NCBI GenBank assembly: GCA_964594905.1
Contig: CAZQOI010000070.1
Span: 1 to 14,504 of the forward strand
Reading direction: 5' to 3'
Length of the DNA stretch: 14,504 nt
DNA from: Granulosicoccus sp964594905
GTDB taxonomy: Bacteria; Pseudomonadota; Gammaproteobacteria; Granulosicoccales; Granulosicoccaceae
Shown here: in pieces, positions 1 to 7,570 of the stretch
How positions within the stretch are numbered: position 1 is the first letter of the stretch
How the letters are laid out: every line of letters begins with the position of its first letter
Notes under the pieces: model-generated
The model's input: the letters and a program-made list of their open reading frames with translations, nothing else
What the model was told of the DNA's origin: nothing
The model's database searches: none
Program-made: the position numbers and the translations under genes

Positions 1-527
1 GGCCATGATGGTTCTTCGGCTGTCACCGCGGTTACATTTTCGGTGAGCGAAGTTGTAGGTTCTGAGGATGATTCGGTTGATGTTGAATCTATGACGGTCA
101 ATGTTGTGGCAGCGTCATCGCCATTCTTAGAATCAGACTCCGATTCAGAGCTGTCAGCATCGCCGCTCGGTATGACAGGGTCGTCGACCGACCGAGACTC
201 GATCAAGGTCATTTGATCATCAACCAATCGAACTCCCGGTGCCGCTTCCACAGCTGAGATCAGGGCTGCTCGGTGTTGATCGTCAGTTACTCGCCCAGTC
301 AGGACGGCGTCACGGCCGTGAATCGACGCGATAACAGGAGTAGTTTTGGTTAGTGGCTTAAGAGCTGATTGAACCCCGCTGAGTATTCGATCTTCAATCT
401 GCGGCGCATAACGGTTTATTGCTACCCAACATATAGCTGATGTGCCAGCGATCCATACAACTGCCCACAGAAAAACTCCAGCGACACCTGTACTAGCGGG
501 GTTACCTCTATGAGTGGTATGGGGCAA
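1..527 (-). CDS. Membrane-anchored BON-like domain protein (C-terminus beyond window edge)
   Basis: An open minus-strand frame covers the left edge and has 175 visible codons. After a short polar N-terminus there is one hydrophobic segment at about residues 14-37 (GVAGVFLWAVVWIAGTSAIC core). A BON-like stretch follows at about 45-102; its core VIASIHGRDAVLTGRVTDD and the later APGVRLVDDQ fit the beta-alpha-beta pattern of BON domains. After that comes a low-complexity acidic Ser/Thr/Glu/Asp-rich linker (about 110-170). In known families this order often precedes an OmpA-like peptidoglycan-binding domain, which would lie outside the window; that is inference. The only plausible start is TTG at 525-527, because an in-frame TGA lies at 543-545 and the next ATG falls inside the BON region. 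No good Shine-Dalgarno precedes this TTG. It is divergent from the gene at 754. Function is unknown; envelope location is likely. Confidence 0.6.
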   Translation of the reverse strand, partial: MPHTTHRGNPASTGVAGVFLWAVVWIAGTSAICWVAINRYAPQIEDRILSGVQSALKPLTKTTPVIASIHGRDAVLTGRVTDDQHRAALISAVEAAPGVRLVDDQMTLIESRSVDDPVIPSGDADSSESESDSKNGDDAATTLTVIDSTSTESSSEPTTSLTENVTAVTAEEPSW

Positions 528-753
528 GGTAGGTCGAGGTCGTCAAAATCCGGTCAGAGCGCAAGATTATACAGACTGCTTTCTGTAATCTGCACGGTAA
601 TACTGGCTGTAAACCATTGTTTAGTTCGGAATAAAGCGAGTAATTCGTTCTATGCTGCAGACCGTGATGTTTTTCTGGCGCATTATTGTGGCAATGTACT
701 TCTCGGTCCGCAATTCGGTACAGTTCTTTTATCCAGTTTTGAGAGCGAGATTT

Positions 754-2019
754 ATGGCAACGCGTGCGATCCCAATACTTGTCTGGTTTTATCTGGCGAT
801 TGGCCAGATGCTTGCCCCCGCCCACGCACAAACCTACAACGTGTTGGAGGAGTGCTCGAATCTATCGCCGGGTATTGAAGACATTCACGCCTGTCTGGAT
901 AACTACCTCGATATCATGGATGCAAATATCGATGATGTTTCGACTTTCCTCAATCGAACGCTTGAGGGCGCTTCCTTGGCGGGTTTCAAGCGTTCGCAAC
1001 AGGCCTTTATTCAATATCGTCGCCAGAATTGCCTTTGGTATCTCGAATTTTCAACTCCTCGTAGCGAAGCTGAACAAATAGCGAAGAATTGCCTGGCAAC
1101 CATGTCGCAGCAGCGATTGAGTGAGTTGCAACGATTGATGGCAGCTGACAAATCAGGTGGCGGTAGTACCTTGCGTGGTTTTTACGTTTATGGACCTAAC
1201 CGCAACTCTTTTCAGATTTGTGGGCGCGAGGCGCGTTATTGGGTTGAAGGGGACAATGCAACAGTCAGCGAGCTACAACAGCAATACTTGAGCACAGCCA
1301 CTGCTGATTTACAGGTGATGTACACCACTGTTAAAGGTGAAATTGATGAGGGTGCTCAAACAGTCGACGGTCACCGCGGCGTGTTAAAGGTGCTTGAGAT
1401 TGTTGAGCTAAGAGTTCCCAGTGAATCTGATTGTCGTATACCCAGTGCACAGCTTGCAGCCTTGCCGTCTGTCACGACGGCTTCGGCTCCAGAGCCAGCT
1501 GCAGTTGAGCCAGAGCCTGCAGTTGCAGAAGAGCAAGATGAGCCTCAACAGCAATTGGTTGCCTATTTCGGTGCCTGGATTGCTGATTGTATTGAGAACG
1601 ATGGCAACAGAAAATGTAATTTGCAAGTGGACATGCAACCTGACAGCGAGGATGAAGCTACGGCGAAACCAACTTTGTCTCTAGCACGCAAAACTCGCCA
1701 GAGAACAACTCTTGAGGTTCATTTTCCGGATCGCGAAATCGATTCACCACAGCGTATTCGCTGGGGTGTAGACGGCTATGTGTTCGGCGATATCCTTGGT
1801 TCGGAAATTCGAGTTGATGAAACTGCTACCCGCCAACTTGTGAGTGAACGGCGATTTATTAACGAAGACCTGATGCCCTTGATGATTGATGGGGGAAATT
1901 TAACCCTCGATGTTCTTGCATCCGTCGATGATCGGTCTGGTGAAAAATTTGTCGCGACCTTGAGAGGACTGACACGTGCGCTTGCTTTCGCGGATGAATT
2001 TGTGAGCGATGGCCGTTAG
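754..2019 (+). CDS. Secreted LprI/DUF1311-like protein with NlpE-C-like and IalB-like regions
   Basis: Predicted secreted periplasmic protein of 421 aa. The chosen ATG follows GAGAGCGAGA and gives a clean signal peptide (IPILVWFYLA core, likely cut after AHA at residue 25). The open frame extends back to 652, but that extension would bury the signal. Residues about 30-130 resemble the lysozyme-inhibitor LprI N-terminal family (DUF1311), with Cys34, Cys47, Cys93 and Cys113 and a helical FIQYRRQNCLWY core. Residues about 140-230 (GFYVYGPNRNSFQICG) resemble the OB-like C-terminal domain seen in NlpE and COG3650 proteins. A Pro/Glu/Ala/Gln-rich linker (about 240-275) precedes a region resembling invasion-associated locus B proteins: GAWIADC near its start and FVATLRGLTRAL near its end. 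The stop overlaps the next start (2009). Domain calls are by eye: first fairly sure, second and third tentative. Lysozyme inhibition is not shown. Confidence 0.65.
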   Translation: MATRAIPILVWFYLAIGQMLAPAHAQTYNVLEECSNLSPGIEDIHACLDNYLDIMDANIDDVSTFLNRTLEGASLAGFKRSQQAFIQYRRQNCLWYLEFSTPRSEAEQIAKNCLATMSQQRLSELQRLMAADKSGGGSTLRGFYVYGPNRNSFQICGREARYWVEGDNATVSELQQQYLSTATADLQVMYTTVKGEIDEGAQTVDGHRGVLKVLEIVELRVPSESDCRIPSAQLAALPSVTTASAPEPAAVEPEPAVAEEQDEPQQQLVAYFGAWIADCIENDGNRKCNLQVDMQPDSEDEATAKPTLSLARKTRQRTTLEVHFPDREIDSPQRIRWGVDGYVFGDILGSEIRVDETATRQLVSERRFINEDLMPLMIDGGNLTLDVLASVDDRSGEKFVATLRGLTRALAFADEFVSDGR

Positions 2020-2665
2020 GAGAGCATGGGTTTTTGCAGGTGGTGATTTTTCGAACGTTGTGTTCAGGGATGTGTCCCCTTATGCGGACGATTATCTCAT
2101 CGCCGTTGATCGTGGATTAACGTACTGCCTTGAGTCTGGATTGCGTCCTGATCTCCTTGTTGGTGACTTCGACAGTGTTGCGCCAGATCTTCTAAAGAGA
2201 CCTGAGCTTGCCGATGTTCCACGCAAGGAATTTCCAGCCGCAAAAAATTCCAGTGATCTTGAACTAGCGCTTCAGTGCTTGAGTGAGATGTCGCCCGACG
2301 AAGTGTTCGTTGTCGGTATCTCCGGAGGCAGAACTGATCACATGCTGATTAATTGGATGCTGCCTCTGCAACAACGCTGGCCTTTTTCACTTGAGTATAT
2401 CGATGACACTGTGCGGGCGCGGTTTCTTCAAGGGCCTGGTGAGGTCAGCTTCACAGCTGAACGGCAAACAACCGTGAGTCTTGTGCCGTTGACAGATGCC
2501 GAAGGTGTTTTTACTCAAGGTCTTCACTATCCATTAAATGATGCGACTCTTTTAGTTGGGAGTAGCCTGGGTCTTAGTAATATTGTTGTTGAACACGCAT
2601 TTTCGGTTGTCATAGCATCTGGTGTTGTGCTGGTTATGCTGACTAATGAGATACACAATTCATGA
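2009..2665 (+). CDS. thiN: Thiamine pyrophosphokinase
   Basis: Transfers pyrophosphate from ATP to thiamine, giving thiamine pyrophosphate (TPP) in the cytoplasm. The 218-aa length fits the bacterial single-subunit family. Diagnostic motifs are visible in order: VFAGGD near the N-terminus, VGDFDS at residues 51-56, KNSSDLELAL starting at 79 (the K-x-x-T/S-D motif), and GGRTDH at 106-111. The Asp-rich motifs bind Mg-ATP in this family. The C-terminal half is the beta-rich thiamine-binding part and is less conserved. The ATG overlaps the 3' end of the upstream gene by 11 bases, and its stop overlaps the ATG of the threonine aldolase gene (ATGA), so the three are probably translated together. 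The TPP-riboswitch-controlled thiBPQ transporter lies just beyond, in line with thiamine salvage. No riboswitch is seen upstream of this gene itself. Confidence 0.88.
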   Translation: MAVRRAWVFAGGDFSNVVFRDVSPYADDYLIAVDRGLTYCLESGLRPDLLVGDFDSVAPDLLKRPELADVPRKEFPAAKNSSDLELALQCLSEMSPDEVFVVGISGGRTDHMLINWMLPLQQRWPFSLEYIDDTVRARFLQGPGEVSFTAERQTTVSLVPLTDAEGVFTQGLHYPLNDATLLVGSSLGLSNIVVEHAFSVVIASGVVLVMLTNEIHNS

Positions 2666-3681
2666 ATAAAATTATTGACGTTCGTAGTGATACTGTCACT
2701 CGCCCTGACGCCACCATGCTGGCTGCCATGACTGAGGCGAAGGTGGGTGACGATGTCTATGGTGACGATCCAACAGTCAATGATTTACAGGAATTTGCGG
2801 CCGATCTTCTTGGTCATGAAGCAGCGTTGTTCTTGCCCACCGGTACGCAATCCAACTTGTGCGCGTTGTTGACGCATTGCCAACGAGGTGATGAGTATAT
2901 TGTCGGGGCAGACGCACATACCTACAAATACGAAGGTGGGGGTGCTGCGGCTCTCGGTGGTATCCAACCTCAGCCCGTTGCGTTTGGTGAAAACGGGATG
3001 CTTGATCTTGATGACGTGGCGTGCTTGATCAAGGCAGATGATTTTCACTTTGCTCGTACCCGATTGTTGTGTTTGGAGAATACGCAACATGGGCGAGTGC
3101 AGTCACTGGATTACATGATAAAAGCCAAGCAATTTTCCGAGCAGCATGGGCTTCAGTTACACCTTGATGGCGCACGAATGGCTAATGCTGCAGTCAAACT
3201 TGGTGTTTCGCTGCGTGATGTTGCTAGCTGCTTCGATACTGTGTCCTTGTGCCTTTCAAAAGGCCTCGGAGCGCCGATTGGTTCGCTGTTGTTCGGGTCA
3301 AGCGGTTTTATCGATGAAGCGAGACGTTGGAGAAAGGTGACTGGTGGAGGGATGAGACAAGCTGGAGTGATAGCTGCTGCTGGTCTTGTTGCTTTGCGTG
3401 ATGGAGTCGATCGAATGGTAGAGGATCACGATCATGCCAAAATGCTAGCCGATGGTCTTGAGGGATTAGGCGGTGTGAAGGTTCGTCGAGATTGGCTACA
3501 AACGAATATGGTGTGGGTTGACTACGCCGATGATCAGAGCAAGCAATTGGTATCAGCTGCGAAAGATGCTGGAATTCTGTTGTCAGCCAGTTACAGCGAT
3601 GGAAGATTAGTCATGCATCGTGATGTGTCCACGAAAGATGTACAAACACTGACTAATTTTATGCAGGAATATTTTGGATGA
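2662..3681 (+). CDS. ltaE: Low-specificity L-threonine aldolase, PLP-dependent
   Basis: Cleaves L-threonine or L-allo-threonine to glycine and acetaldehyde using pyridoxal phosphate (fold type I). The length, 339 aa, is normal for LtaE. Visible hallmarks: DVRSDTVTRPD at residues 6-16, VGDDVYGDDPTVNDL (28-42), PTGTQSN (59-65), the His86 segment HTYKYEGGGAAALGG, ENTQHGRV (139-146), HLDGAR (167-172) with the PLP-contacting Asp169, and SLCLSKGLGAPIGS with Lys200 as the Schiff-base lysine. The start overlaps the thiN stop by four bases. The TGA stop (3679-3681) is itself the first TGA of the heptamer repeat array downstream, so the array begins exactly at the stop. The same family can act on other beta-hydroxy amino acids, so the exact substrate is open; the family call is secure. 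Confidence 0.93.
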   Translation: MNKIIDVRSDTVTRPDATMLAAMTEAKVGDDVYGDDPTVNDLQEFAADLLGHEAALFLPTGTQSNLCALLTHCQRGDEYIVGADAHTYKYEGGGAAALGGIQPQPVAFGENGMLDLDDVACLIKADDFHFARTRLLCLENTQHGRVQSLDYMIKAKQFSEQHGLQLHLDGARMANAAVKLGVSLRDVASCFDTVSLCLSKGLGAPIGSLLFGSSGFIDEARRWRKVTGGGMRQAGVIAAAGLVALRDGVDRMVEDHDHAKMLADGLEGLGGVKVRRDWLQTNMVWVDYADDQSKQLVSAAKDAGILLSASYSDGRLVMHRDVSTKDVQTLTNFMQEYFG

Positions 3682-3872
3682 CTTGTGACTTGTGACTTGT
3701 GACTTGTGANNNNNNNNNNNNNNNNNNNNNNNNNNNNNNNNNNNNNNNNNNNNNNNNNNNNNNNNNNNNNNNNNNNNNNNNNNNNNNNNNNNNNNNNNNN
3801 NNNNNNNNNTGACTTGTGATGTGTGACTTGTGATGTGTGATGTGTGATGTGTGATGTGTGATGTTCGATCTG
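3679..3872. repeat. Heptamer tandem repeat (TGACTTG / TGATGTG), interrupted by an assembly gap
   Basis: Left of the gap there are four units of TGACTTG plus TGA (3679-3709). Right of it, from 3810 to 3865, the units read TGACTTG, TGATGTG, TGACTTG, four TGATGTG and a final TGATGTT, followed by a degenerate CGATCTG. Two unit types differing at two positions are mixed, which suggests unequal copying or conversion between units. The array fills the space between convergent ltaE and thiQ and starts at the ltaE stop codon. The real length is unknown because it runs into the N block on both sides. The unit is 7 bp, so the array opens reading frames that are only repeat translation. No function can be read from it; it is not a CRISPR, because the units are contiguous without spacers. 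Confidence 0.95.
3710..3809. other. Assembly gap, 100 N
   Basis: Exactly 100 N, a common placeholder for a gap of unknown size. Matching heptamer repeat on both sides indicates that the assembler collapsed or failed within the tandem array. The join between ltaE and thiQ therefore rests on scaffolding, and additional sequence could be hidden here. Confidence 0.97.
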
Positions 3873-3893
3873 CGCGCTTGCGAGCATGCTTAA

Positions 3894-4529
3894 TTATTTG
3901 GTGTGCAGTGATCCATCTATAATTTCCAAACTGTGAGCGTTCAATGCGGTTACATCGTCTTGATCATGACTGACCATAAAAACACAGGGTTTTATTTCAG
4001 CAATCACATCCTTTAACAAGTCGGTCATGGTCGCTCGAGTCGCGGTGTCCAGAGCGCTGAACGGCTCGTCTAATAACAATATGGGTTTGTGGCGCAACAG
4101 GCAACGCGCGAGCGCTACGCGTTGCTGCTCACCACCTGAAAGAATGGTGGGTTTTTTTTGCTCGTAGCCAGCCAGGCCAGCTGCTTGCAATACTGCAGAT
4201 ATCTCCGTTTGCTGTTGCATGCTTAATGTTAATGAGGGGCTGATGCCCAATCCGATGTTTTGTGCGACTGTCAGGTGATTGAATAGGTTGTGTTGTTGAA
4301 ACAATGACGTTATCGGACGTTGGTCGGGTGCAAGTTCCAGAAGCGATTCCTTGTGCCAGTGAATATCACCAGATTCAGGTTTTAAAAACCCTGCCACAAG
4401 ATTCATGAGTGTGCTTTTGCCGGATCCGCTTGGTCCTAGCAAAACGTAAGTGCTATCGCTCGCTAGCTCGGTGTCGAAACACCATTCCTTGTCACCGAGT
4501 GCGATTCGGACTTGATCAATATGTAGCAT
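3894..4529 (-). CDS. thiQ: Thiamine ABC transporter, ATP-binding protein
   Basis: ATPase of the thiamine/TPP importer ThiBPQ, on the cytoplasmic face of the inner membrane. From the chosen ATG (4527-4529) the protein is 211 aa, close to known ThiQ. Visible motifs: Walker A GPSGSGKST (32-40), Q-loop region LFQQHNLF (76-83), ABC signature LSGGEQQRVALARCLL starting at 130, Walker B ILLLDEPFSALD (150-161) and H-loop VSHD (186-189). The frame stays open upstream to 4577, but the ATG at 4529 overlaps the thiP stop in an ATGA arrangement and gives the usual ThiQ N-terminus (MLHIDQV), so the longer version is rejected. It is the last gene of the thiB-thiP-thiQ unit. No clear terminator follows; the heptamer array lies about 20 bases downstream of its stop. 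Confidence 0.93.
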   Translation of the reverse strand: MLHIDQVRIALGDKEWCFDTELASDSTYVLLGPSGSGKSTLMNLVAGFLKPESGDIHWHKESLLELAPDQRPITSLFQQHNLFNHLTVAQNIGLGISPSLTLSMQQQTEISAVLQAAGLAGYEQKKPTILSGGEQQRVALARCLLRHKPILLLDEPFSALDTATRATMTDLLKDVIAEIKPCVFMVSHDQDDVTALNAHSLEIIDGSLHTK

Positions 4530-6217
4530 CAGCGAGCCTGAGTCAGTTTTTGTAAGCCGAAAAACAGGACGAGGCATAACAACAAAAGGATGCTTGCGGT
4601 GACGGCCGCTTCTTCCAGACGATGGCTTCCCATGCGTTGATACAATAAGTACGGCAAGGTTTTTATCCGTTCAGACCCGAACAAAGCGATTGCACCAAGA
4701 TCTCCAATCGATAAGGTCGCAGCCATTGCCAGGCCAAATCCAATGGGTCGCCTGAGTATTGGCCAATCAATTGTTCTCCATCTATCCCAGCCTTGAATGC
4801 CAAGTGATTGGATCAAGCGGTCATGTGTTCTCGCGCTTTGCATAATAGGCCCATCCAGAATTCTTAGCAGGAACGGTAATGCCATCAGGCTGTTGATGAT
4901 AACAATCAAAAAAAGTGCAATTGAGAATACATCTGCAAATGGTTTTAATAACAGGAAGAGTCCGGTGCCGAGTACAAGTGGCGGCAGTATCAGGATCACA
5001 TTGCCGCACAGTTGTAACCAGTTACCAGCGCGTTCTTTGTGAAGGCGGATTCTCAGATGTCTCGATGAGAAAAGTAGAAAAAGAGCCAAGACTACAGAGA
5101 TGACAGCTGCCGCTATCGCGACCATGGTCGAGTTTATCAAAGCTGTCAGGGTTGACGTCTCTGTCATTATCGAGACAGTAGTTTTGTTAATTCCTGCGAT
5201 AAACAAGGCTATTAGTGGCGATAGGATAAACAACGCAGCCGTGATTATTAAAAAGCGTTCGGCAACAATAGCCAATTTATTGTGCACAATTGGTGCATCA
5301 TAGAGAGCGTTAGCTTTTTTTCTGTATTTAAATCCCAATAAATTTCTGCTTGATTGAGTGTGTTGAGGTTTCTTCGAGTCACGGTTGTCGGCGTTTAATC
5401 CGATCGTGTGCGAGGACTTGAATATCGTAGACAGTATGGTTAACGACAGGCATATAAAAAGCTGAATGCAGGCTAGGGCAACAGCTGTAGGGATATCAAA
5501 ATCAAACCTTAACGCTTGAAATATGGCGACTTCAATCGTGGTCGCTCTCGGCCCACCTCCTAATGTCATTACGATTGCAAAGCTTGTAAAACACAAGGTG
5601 AATATCAATACAGACAACCCAGCTATTTGGCCACGAATTTGGGGCCATTCGATTAATCGAAAAGTTGAACTTCCGCGAATGCCTAGTTGGTGCGCTAATC
5701 GCCACTGTTCCGATGGGATATTTTCAAGGGATTGAAGAAACACCCGCGATGCCAACGGCATATTAAAAAATACATGGGCGATGAGAATTCCGGGTAATCC
5801 ATAAAAAGGCAATGGTCCTATGCCTAACAACGATAAACCTTCACTGATCCATCCACTTCCACCAAATATTGCAACAATGCCGTAAATGGCAACGATGGTA
5901 GGGATGACTAGTGAAAGGCTGAATATCGTGATTAACTTGCCTCTACCTGGAAAGTGACGATGGTGTGACAGTGCGACCGCAAGGGGTATAGCTAGTAGGA
6001 TCGATAATATCGTCGAGAGAGTCGCCTGAAATAAACTGAATCGAACAACACGTTGAAAGTAGCGATTACTGAGTATGTCTTGCCAAGGTATGTTTCCCGC
6101 ATGAACGAGTACAGCGATCATTGGCAAAATAGCGAACAGAAACAGTGCAAAAATCGCCATGGCACCTGTGAGCCACCATGGCGTTTTTATAGACGTCGTT
6201 GCTTTACCGCGAATCAC
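4529..6217 (-). CDS. thiP: Thiamine ABC transporter, permease
   Basis: Inner-membrane permease of the ThiBPQ importer. At 562 aa it is slightly longer than typical ThiP, but has the same fused double-permease layout: two halves with about six hydrophobic helices each, separated by a polar stretch around residues 265-310. Each half carries an EAA-like cytoplasmic loop that docks on ThiQ: AHQLGIRGSSTFRLIEWPQI in the first and QSLGIQGWDRWRTIDWPIL in the second. The start is GTG (6215-6217). The thiB stop is 24 bases upstream in the same frame, so no longer start is possible. The GTG has only a weak ribosome site (GCGGAA), which suggests coupling to thiB translation. The stop overlaps the thiQ start. 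Confidence 0.92.
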   Translation of the reverse strand: MIRGKATTSIKTPWWLTGAMAIFALFLFAILPMIAVLVHAGNIPWQDILSNRYFQRVVRFSLFQATLSTILSILLAIPLAVALSHHRHFPGRGKLITIFSLSLVIPTIVAIYGIVAIFGGSGWISEGLSLLGIGPLPFYGLPGILIAHVFFNMPLASRVFLQSLENIPSEQWRLAHQLGIRGSSTFRLIEWPQIRGQIAGLSVLIFTLCFTSFAIVMTLGGGPRATTIEVAIFQALRFDFDIPTAVALACIQLFICLSLTILSTIFKSSHTIGLNADNRDSKKPQHTQSSRNLLGFKYRKKANALYDAPIVHNKLAIVAERFLIITAALFILSPLIALFIAGINKTTVSIMTETSTLTALINSTMVAIAAAVISVVLALFLLFSSRHLRIRLHKERAGNWLQLCGNVILILPPLVLGTGLFLLLKPFADVFSIALFLIVIINSLMALPFLLRILDGPIMQSARTHDRLIQSLGIQGWDRWRTIDWPILRRPIGFGLAMAATLSIGDLGAIALFGSERIKTLPYLLYQRMGSHRLEEAAVTASILLLLCLVLFFGLQKLTQAR

Positions 6218-6241
6218 TTCCGCATTAGCCGACGTGGCCGC

Positions 6242-7318
6242 TTATTTGGTTGACGCGTCTAACCACTCATCGATCCACGCTTTGCGGTTGTCGCGAACTT
6301 CACCAGGTGTAAACGTAAGGATTTCAGAGGGCGTGATAAGTTTATTGAATTCTTCAGGTAACTCATCACCAAGATCTATAACCGGGTACATGACGTTGCC
6401 AAGTGGAATGGCCGACTGAGCAGCTGGGGTGTGCAGGAATGCGAGAAACTCTCGACCCAGATCAGCTTGTTTTGATTGTTTCAACAAAGCGGCAACTTCA
6501 ACCTGAAGGTAGTGGCCTTCGGTAAATGCTGCAGCCTGATATTGCTCGGTCTTGTCGACGGCCATATGATACCCAGGTGACGTGCTGTAGCTAAGCACCA
6601 TGGGTGCCTCTCCATTGAGGAACAACGAGAAGTACGCTTCGCTCCAACCTTTGGTCACCGATAGTATTCGAGGTTGTAGAGCTTCCCACTTGGATGCAGC
6701 TTCATCACCATAGACGGATTTCATCCATAGTAAGAGGCCCAAGCCTGGTGTGCTTGTACGTGGATCCTGAATGATGATCTTTAGATCATCGTCGCTATCG
6801 ATTAGCTCATCAAAGCTTGTAGGTGGGTTAGGTACTTTCTCGGTGTCATAGACAAACGCAAAGTAGCCGTAGTCGTAGGGGACAAAGTAGTCTGATGTCC
6901 AATCGAAAGGCAGTTCAAGATCATCGGTGTTTATATTCGATGGTGCGAGTAGACCAGTATCTTCAGCGATAGCCATCAGATTGGTATCGAGCCCAAGGAC
7001 AACATCGGCCTTCGATGAATTCCCCTCCAGTTGAACACGATTAAGAATGCCGGCTGAACTGTCCAAAGGAACAAAATTAACGGTGCAATCACCGCATTGC
7101 TCTTCGAATGCCTTTTTTATGATTGGGCCAGGACCCCATTCGGCGACGAAAGAGTCATAGGTGTAAACAGTAAGCTCTCGATCAGCTGCAAAGACATGGC
7201 TGGAAAGCGACAGGGTTAAGCCTGCAAGCAGTGGCAGGACTTGCTTCGTAGTTGTGTACATGTACCGACAAAGGCTTGTTGGTGCGCTTGCCAAAGAAGG
7301 TTGCTGTGCATGTTTCAT
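6242..7318 (-). CDS. thiB: Thiamine-binding periplasmic protein
   Basis: Periplasmic receptor that delivers thiamine and its phosphates to ThiPQ. Long stretches resemble the E. coli protein TbpA/ThiB: LTVYTYDSFVAEWGPGP, SKADVVLGLDTNL, FVPYDYGYFAFVYD, QDPRTSTPGLGLLLWM, VTKGWSEAYFSLFL, LSYSTSPGYH and EGHYLQVEVAAL. A signal peptide is present with hydrophobic core VLPLLAGLTLSLSS and cleavage near VFA-AD. Three ATGs are possible. The one at 7316-7318 sits six bases after GGGAG and is preferred; the ATG at 7322-7324 directly abuts that ribosome site, and 7261 would give the most compact signal. The preferred start leaves a rather long polar n-region of about 20 residues. A TPP riboswitch lies 44 bases upstream, so expression should fall when TPP is plentiful. 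Confidence 0.95.
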   Translation of the reverse strand: MKHAQQPSLASAPTSLCRYMYTTTKQVLPLLAGLTLSLSSHVFAADRELTVYTYDSFVAEWGPGPIIKKAFEEQCGDCTVNFVPLDSSAGILNRVQLEGNSSKADVVLGLDTNLMAIAEDTGLLAPSNINTDDLELPFDWTSDYFVPYDYGYFAFVYDTEKVPNPPTSFDELIDSDDDLKIIIQDPRTSTPGLGLLLWMKSVYGDEAASKWEALQPRILSVTKGWSEAYFSLFLNGEAPMVLSYSTSPGYHMAVDKTEQYQAAAFTEGHYLQVEVAALLKQSKQADLGREFLAFLHTPAAQSAIPLGNVMYPVIDLGDELPEEFNKLITPSEILTFTPGEVRDNRKAWIDEWLDASTK

Positions 7319-7362
7319 GATCATCTCCCAGAAAAAGTTGGCGATGACCTGGCGGAGCCTTT

Positions 7363-7464
7363 ACTCAATCCCTACGTTGGTATTAGCCAATTCAGGTTCG
7401 GCGGGTTGTCATTAAACCTGGCTCAGCCAAGTTTGACTCTCAGCCTTTCGGCACCCCGTTGAGT
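7363..7464 (-). promoter_or_regulatory. TPP riboswitch (THI element) of thiBPQ
   Basis: Read on the minus strand, the conserved elements of the thiamine pyrophosphate aptamer appear in order: P1 strand ACTCAA (7464-7459), GGGGTGCC (7457-7450), GGCTGAGA (7445-7438), GAACCTGA (7399-7392), TAATACCAACG (7385-7375), then GGGA and the closing P1 strand TTGAGT (7368-7363). An extra arm (TTGGCTGAGCCAGG area) sits in the variable P3a position. Downstream there is no hairpin followed by a long U-run. A CTCC in the 44-base linker could pair with the GGGAG ribosome site of thiB, so control of translation is more likely than transcription termination; that step is inference. Confidence 0.95.
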
Positions 7465-7486
7465 CATCGGTACGTAGTGATAAAAC

Positions 7487-7514
7487 ACTATCGGATCTAT
7501 TCTGGAGTCTGCAA
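7487..7514 (-). promoter_or_regulatory. Candidate sigma70 promoter for the TPP riboswitch and thiBPQ
   Basis: On the minus strand TTGCAG (7514-7509) and GATAGT (7492-7487) are separated by 16 bases. The pair would start transcription about 20 bases before the first strand of the riboswitch. Both boxes match the consensus only moderately, and the call rests mainly on position. Confidence 0.35.
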
Positions 7515-7535
7515 GAAGATTATGCAAGCGCTCAA

Positions 7536-7551
7536 CTACTCCAGTGAGTAG
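7536..7551 (-). other. Small perfect stem-loop after the acyltransferase gene
   Basis: CTACTC and GAGTAG form a 6-bp stem around a 4-base loop, 20 bases past the stop of the acyltransferase gene. No U-run follows on the minus strand, so it is a poor intrinsic terminator. It could stabilise the 3' end of that message or be chance. Confidence 0.3.
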
Positions 7552-7570
7552 GGCGTCACTGATCCAGTTC

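Noticed and set aside
510..878. 122-codon plus-strand frame before the LprI-like gene
   Set aside because: It overlaps both the divergent BON-like gene and the signal peptide of the gene at 754 in another frame, and its product resembles no family I know.
3679..3872. Possible CRISPR array
   Set aside because: Seven-base units are contiguous with no spacers, and no cas genes are near.
3591..3887. Minus-strand open frame rich in Thr, Ser and His over the gap
   Set aside because: It is translation of the heptamer array plus a run of undefined residues across the 100 N; not a gene.
3883..3890. AGCATGCT palindrome after thiQ as a terminator
   Set aside because: Eight bases with no loop and no T-run on the minus strand.
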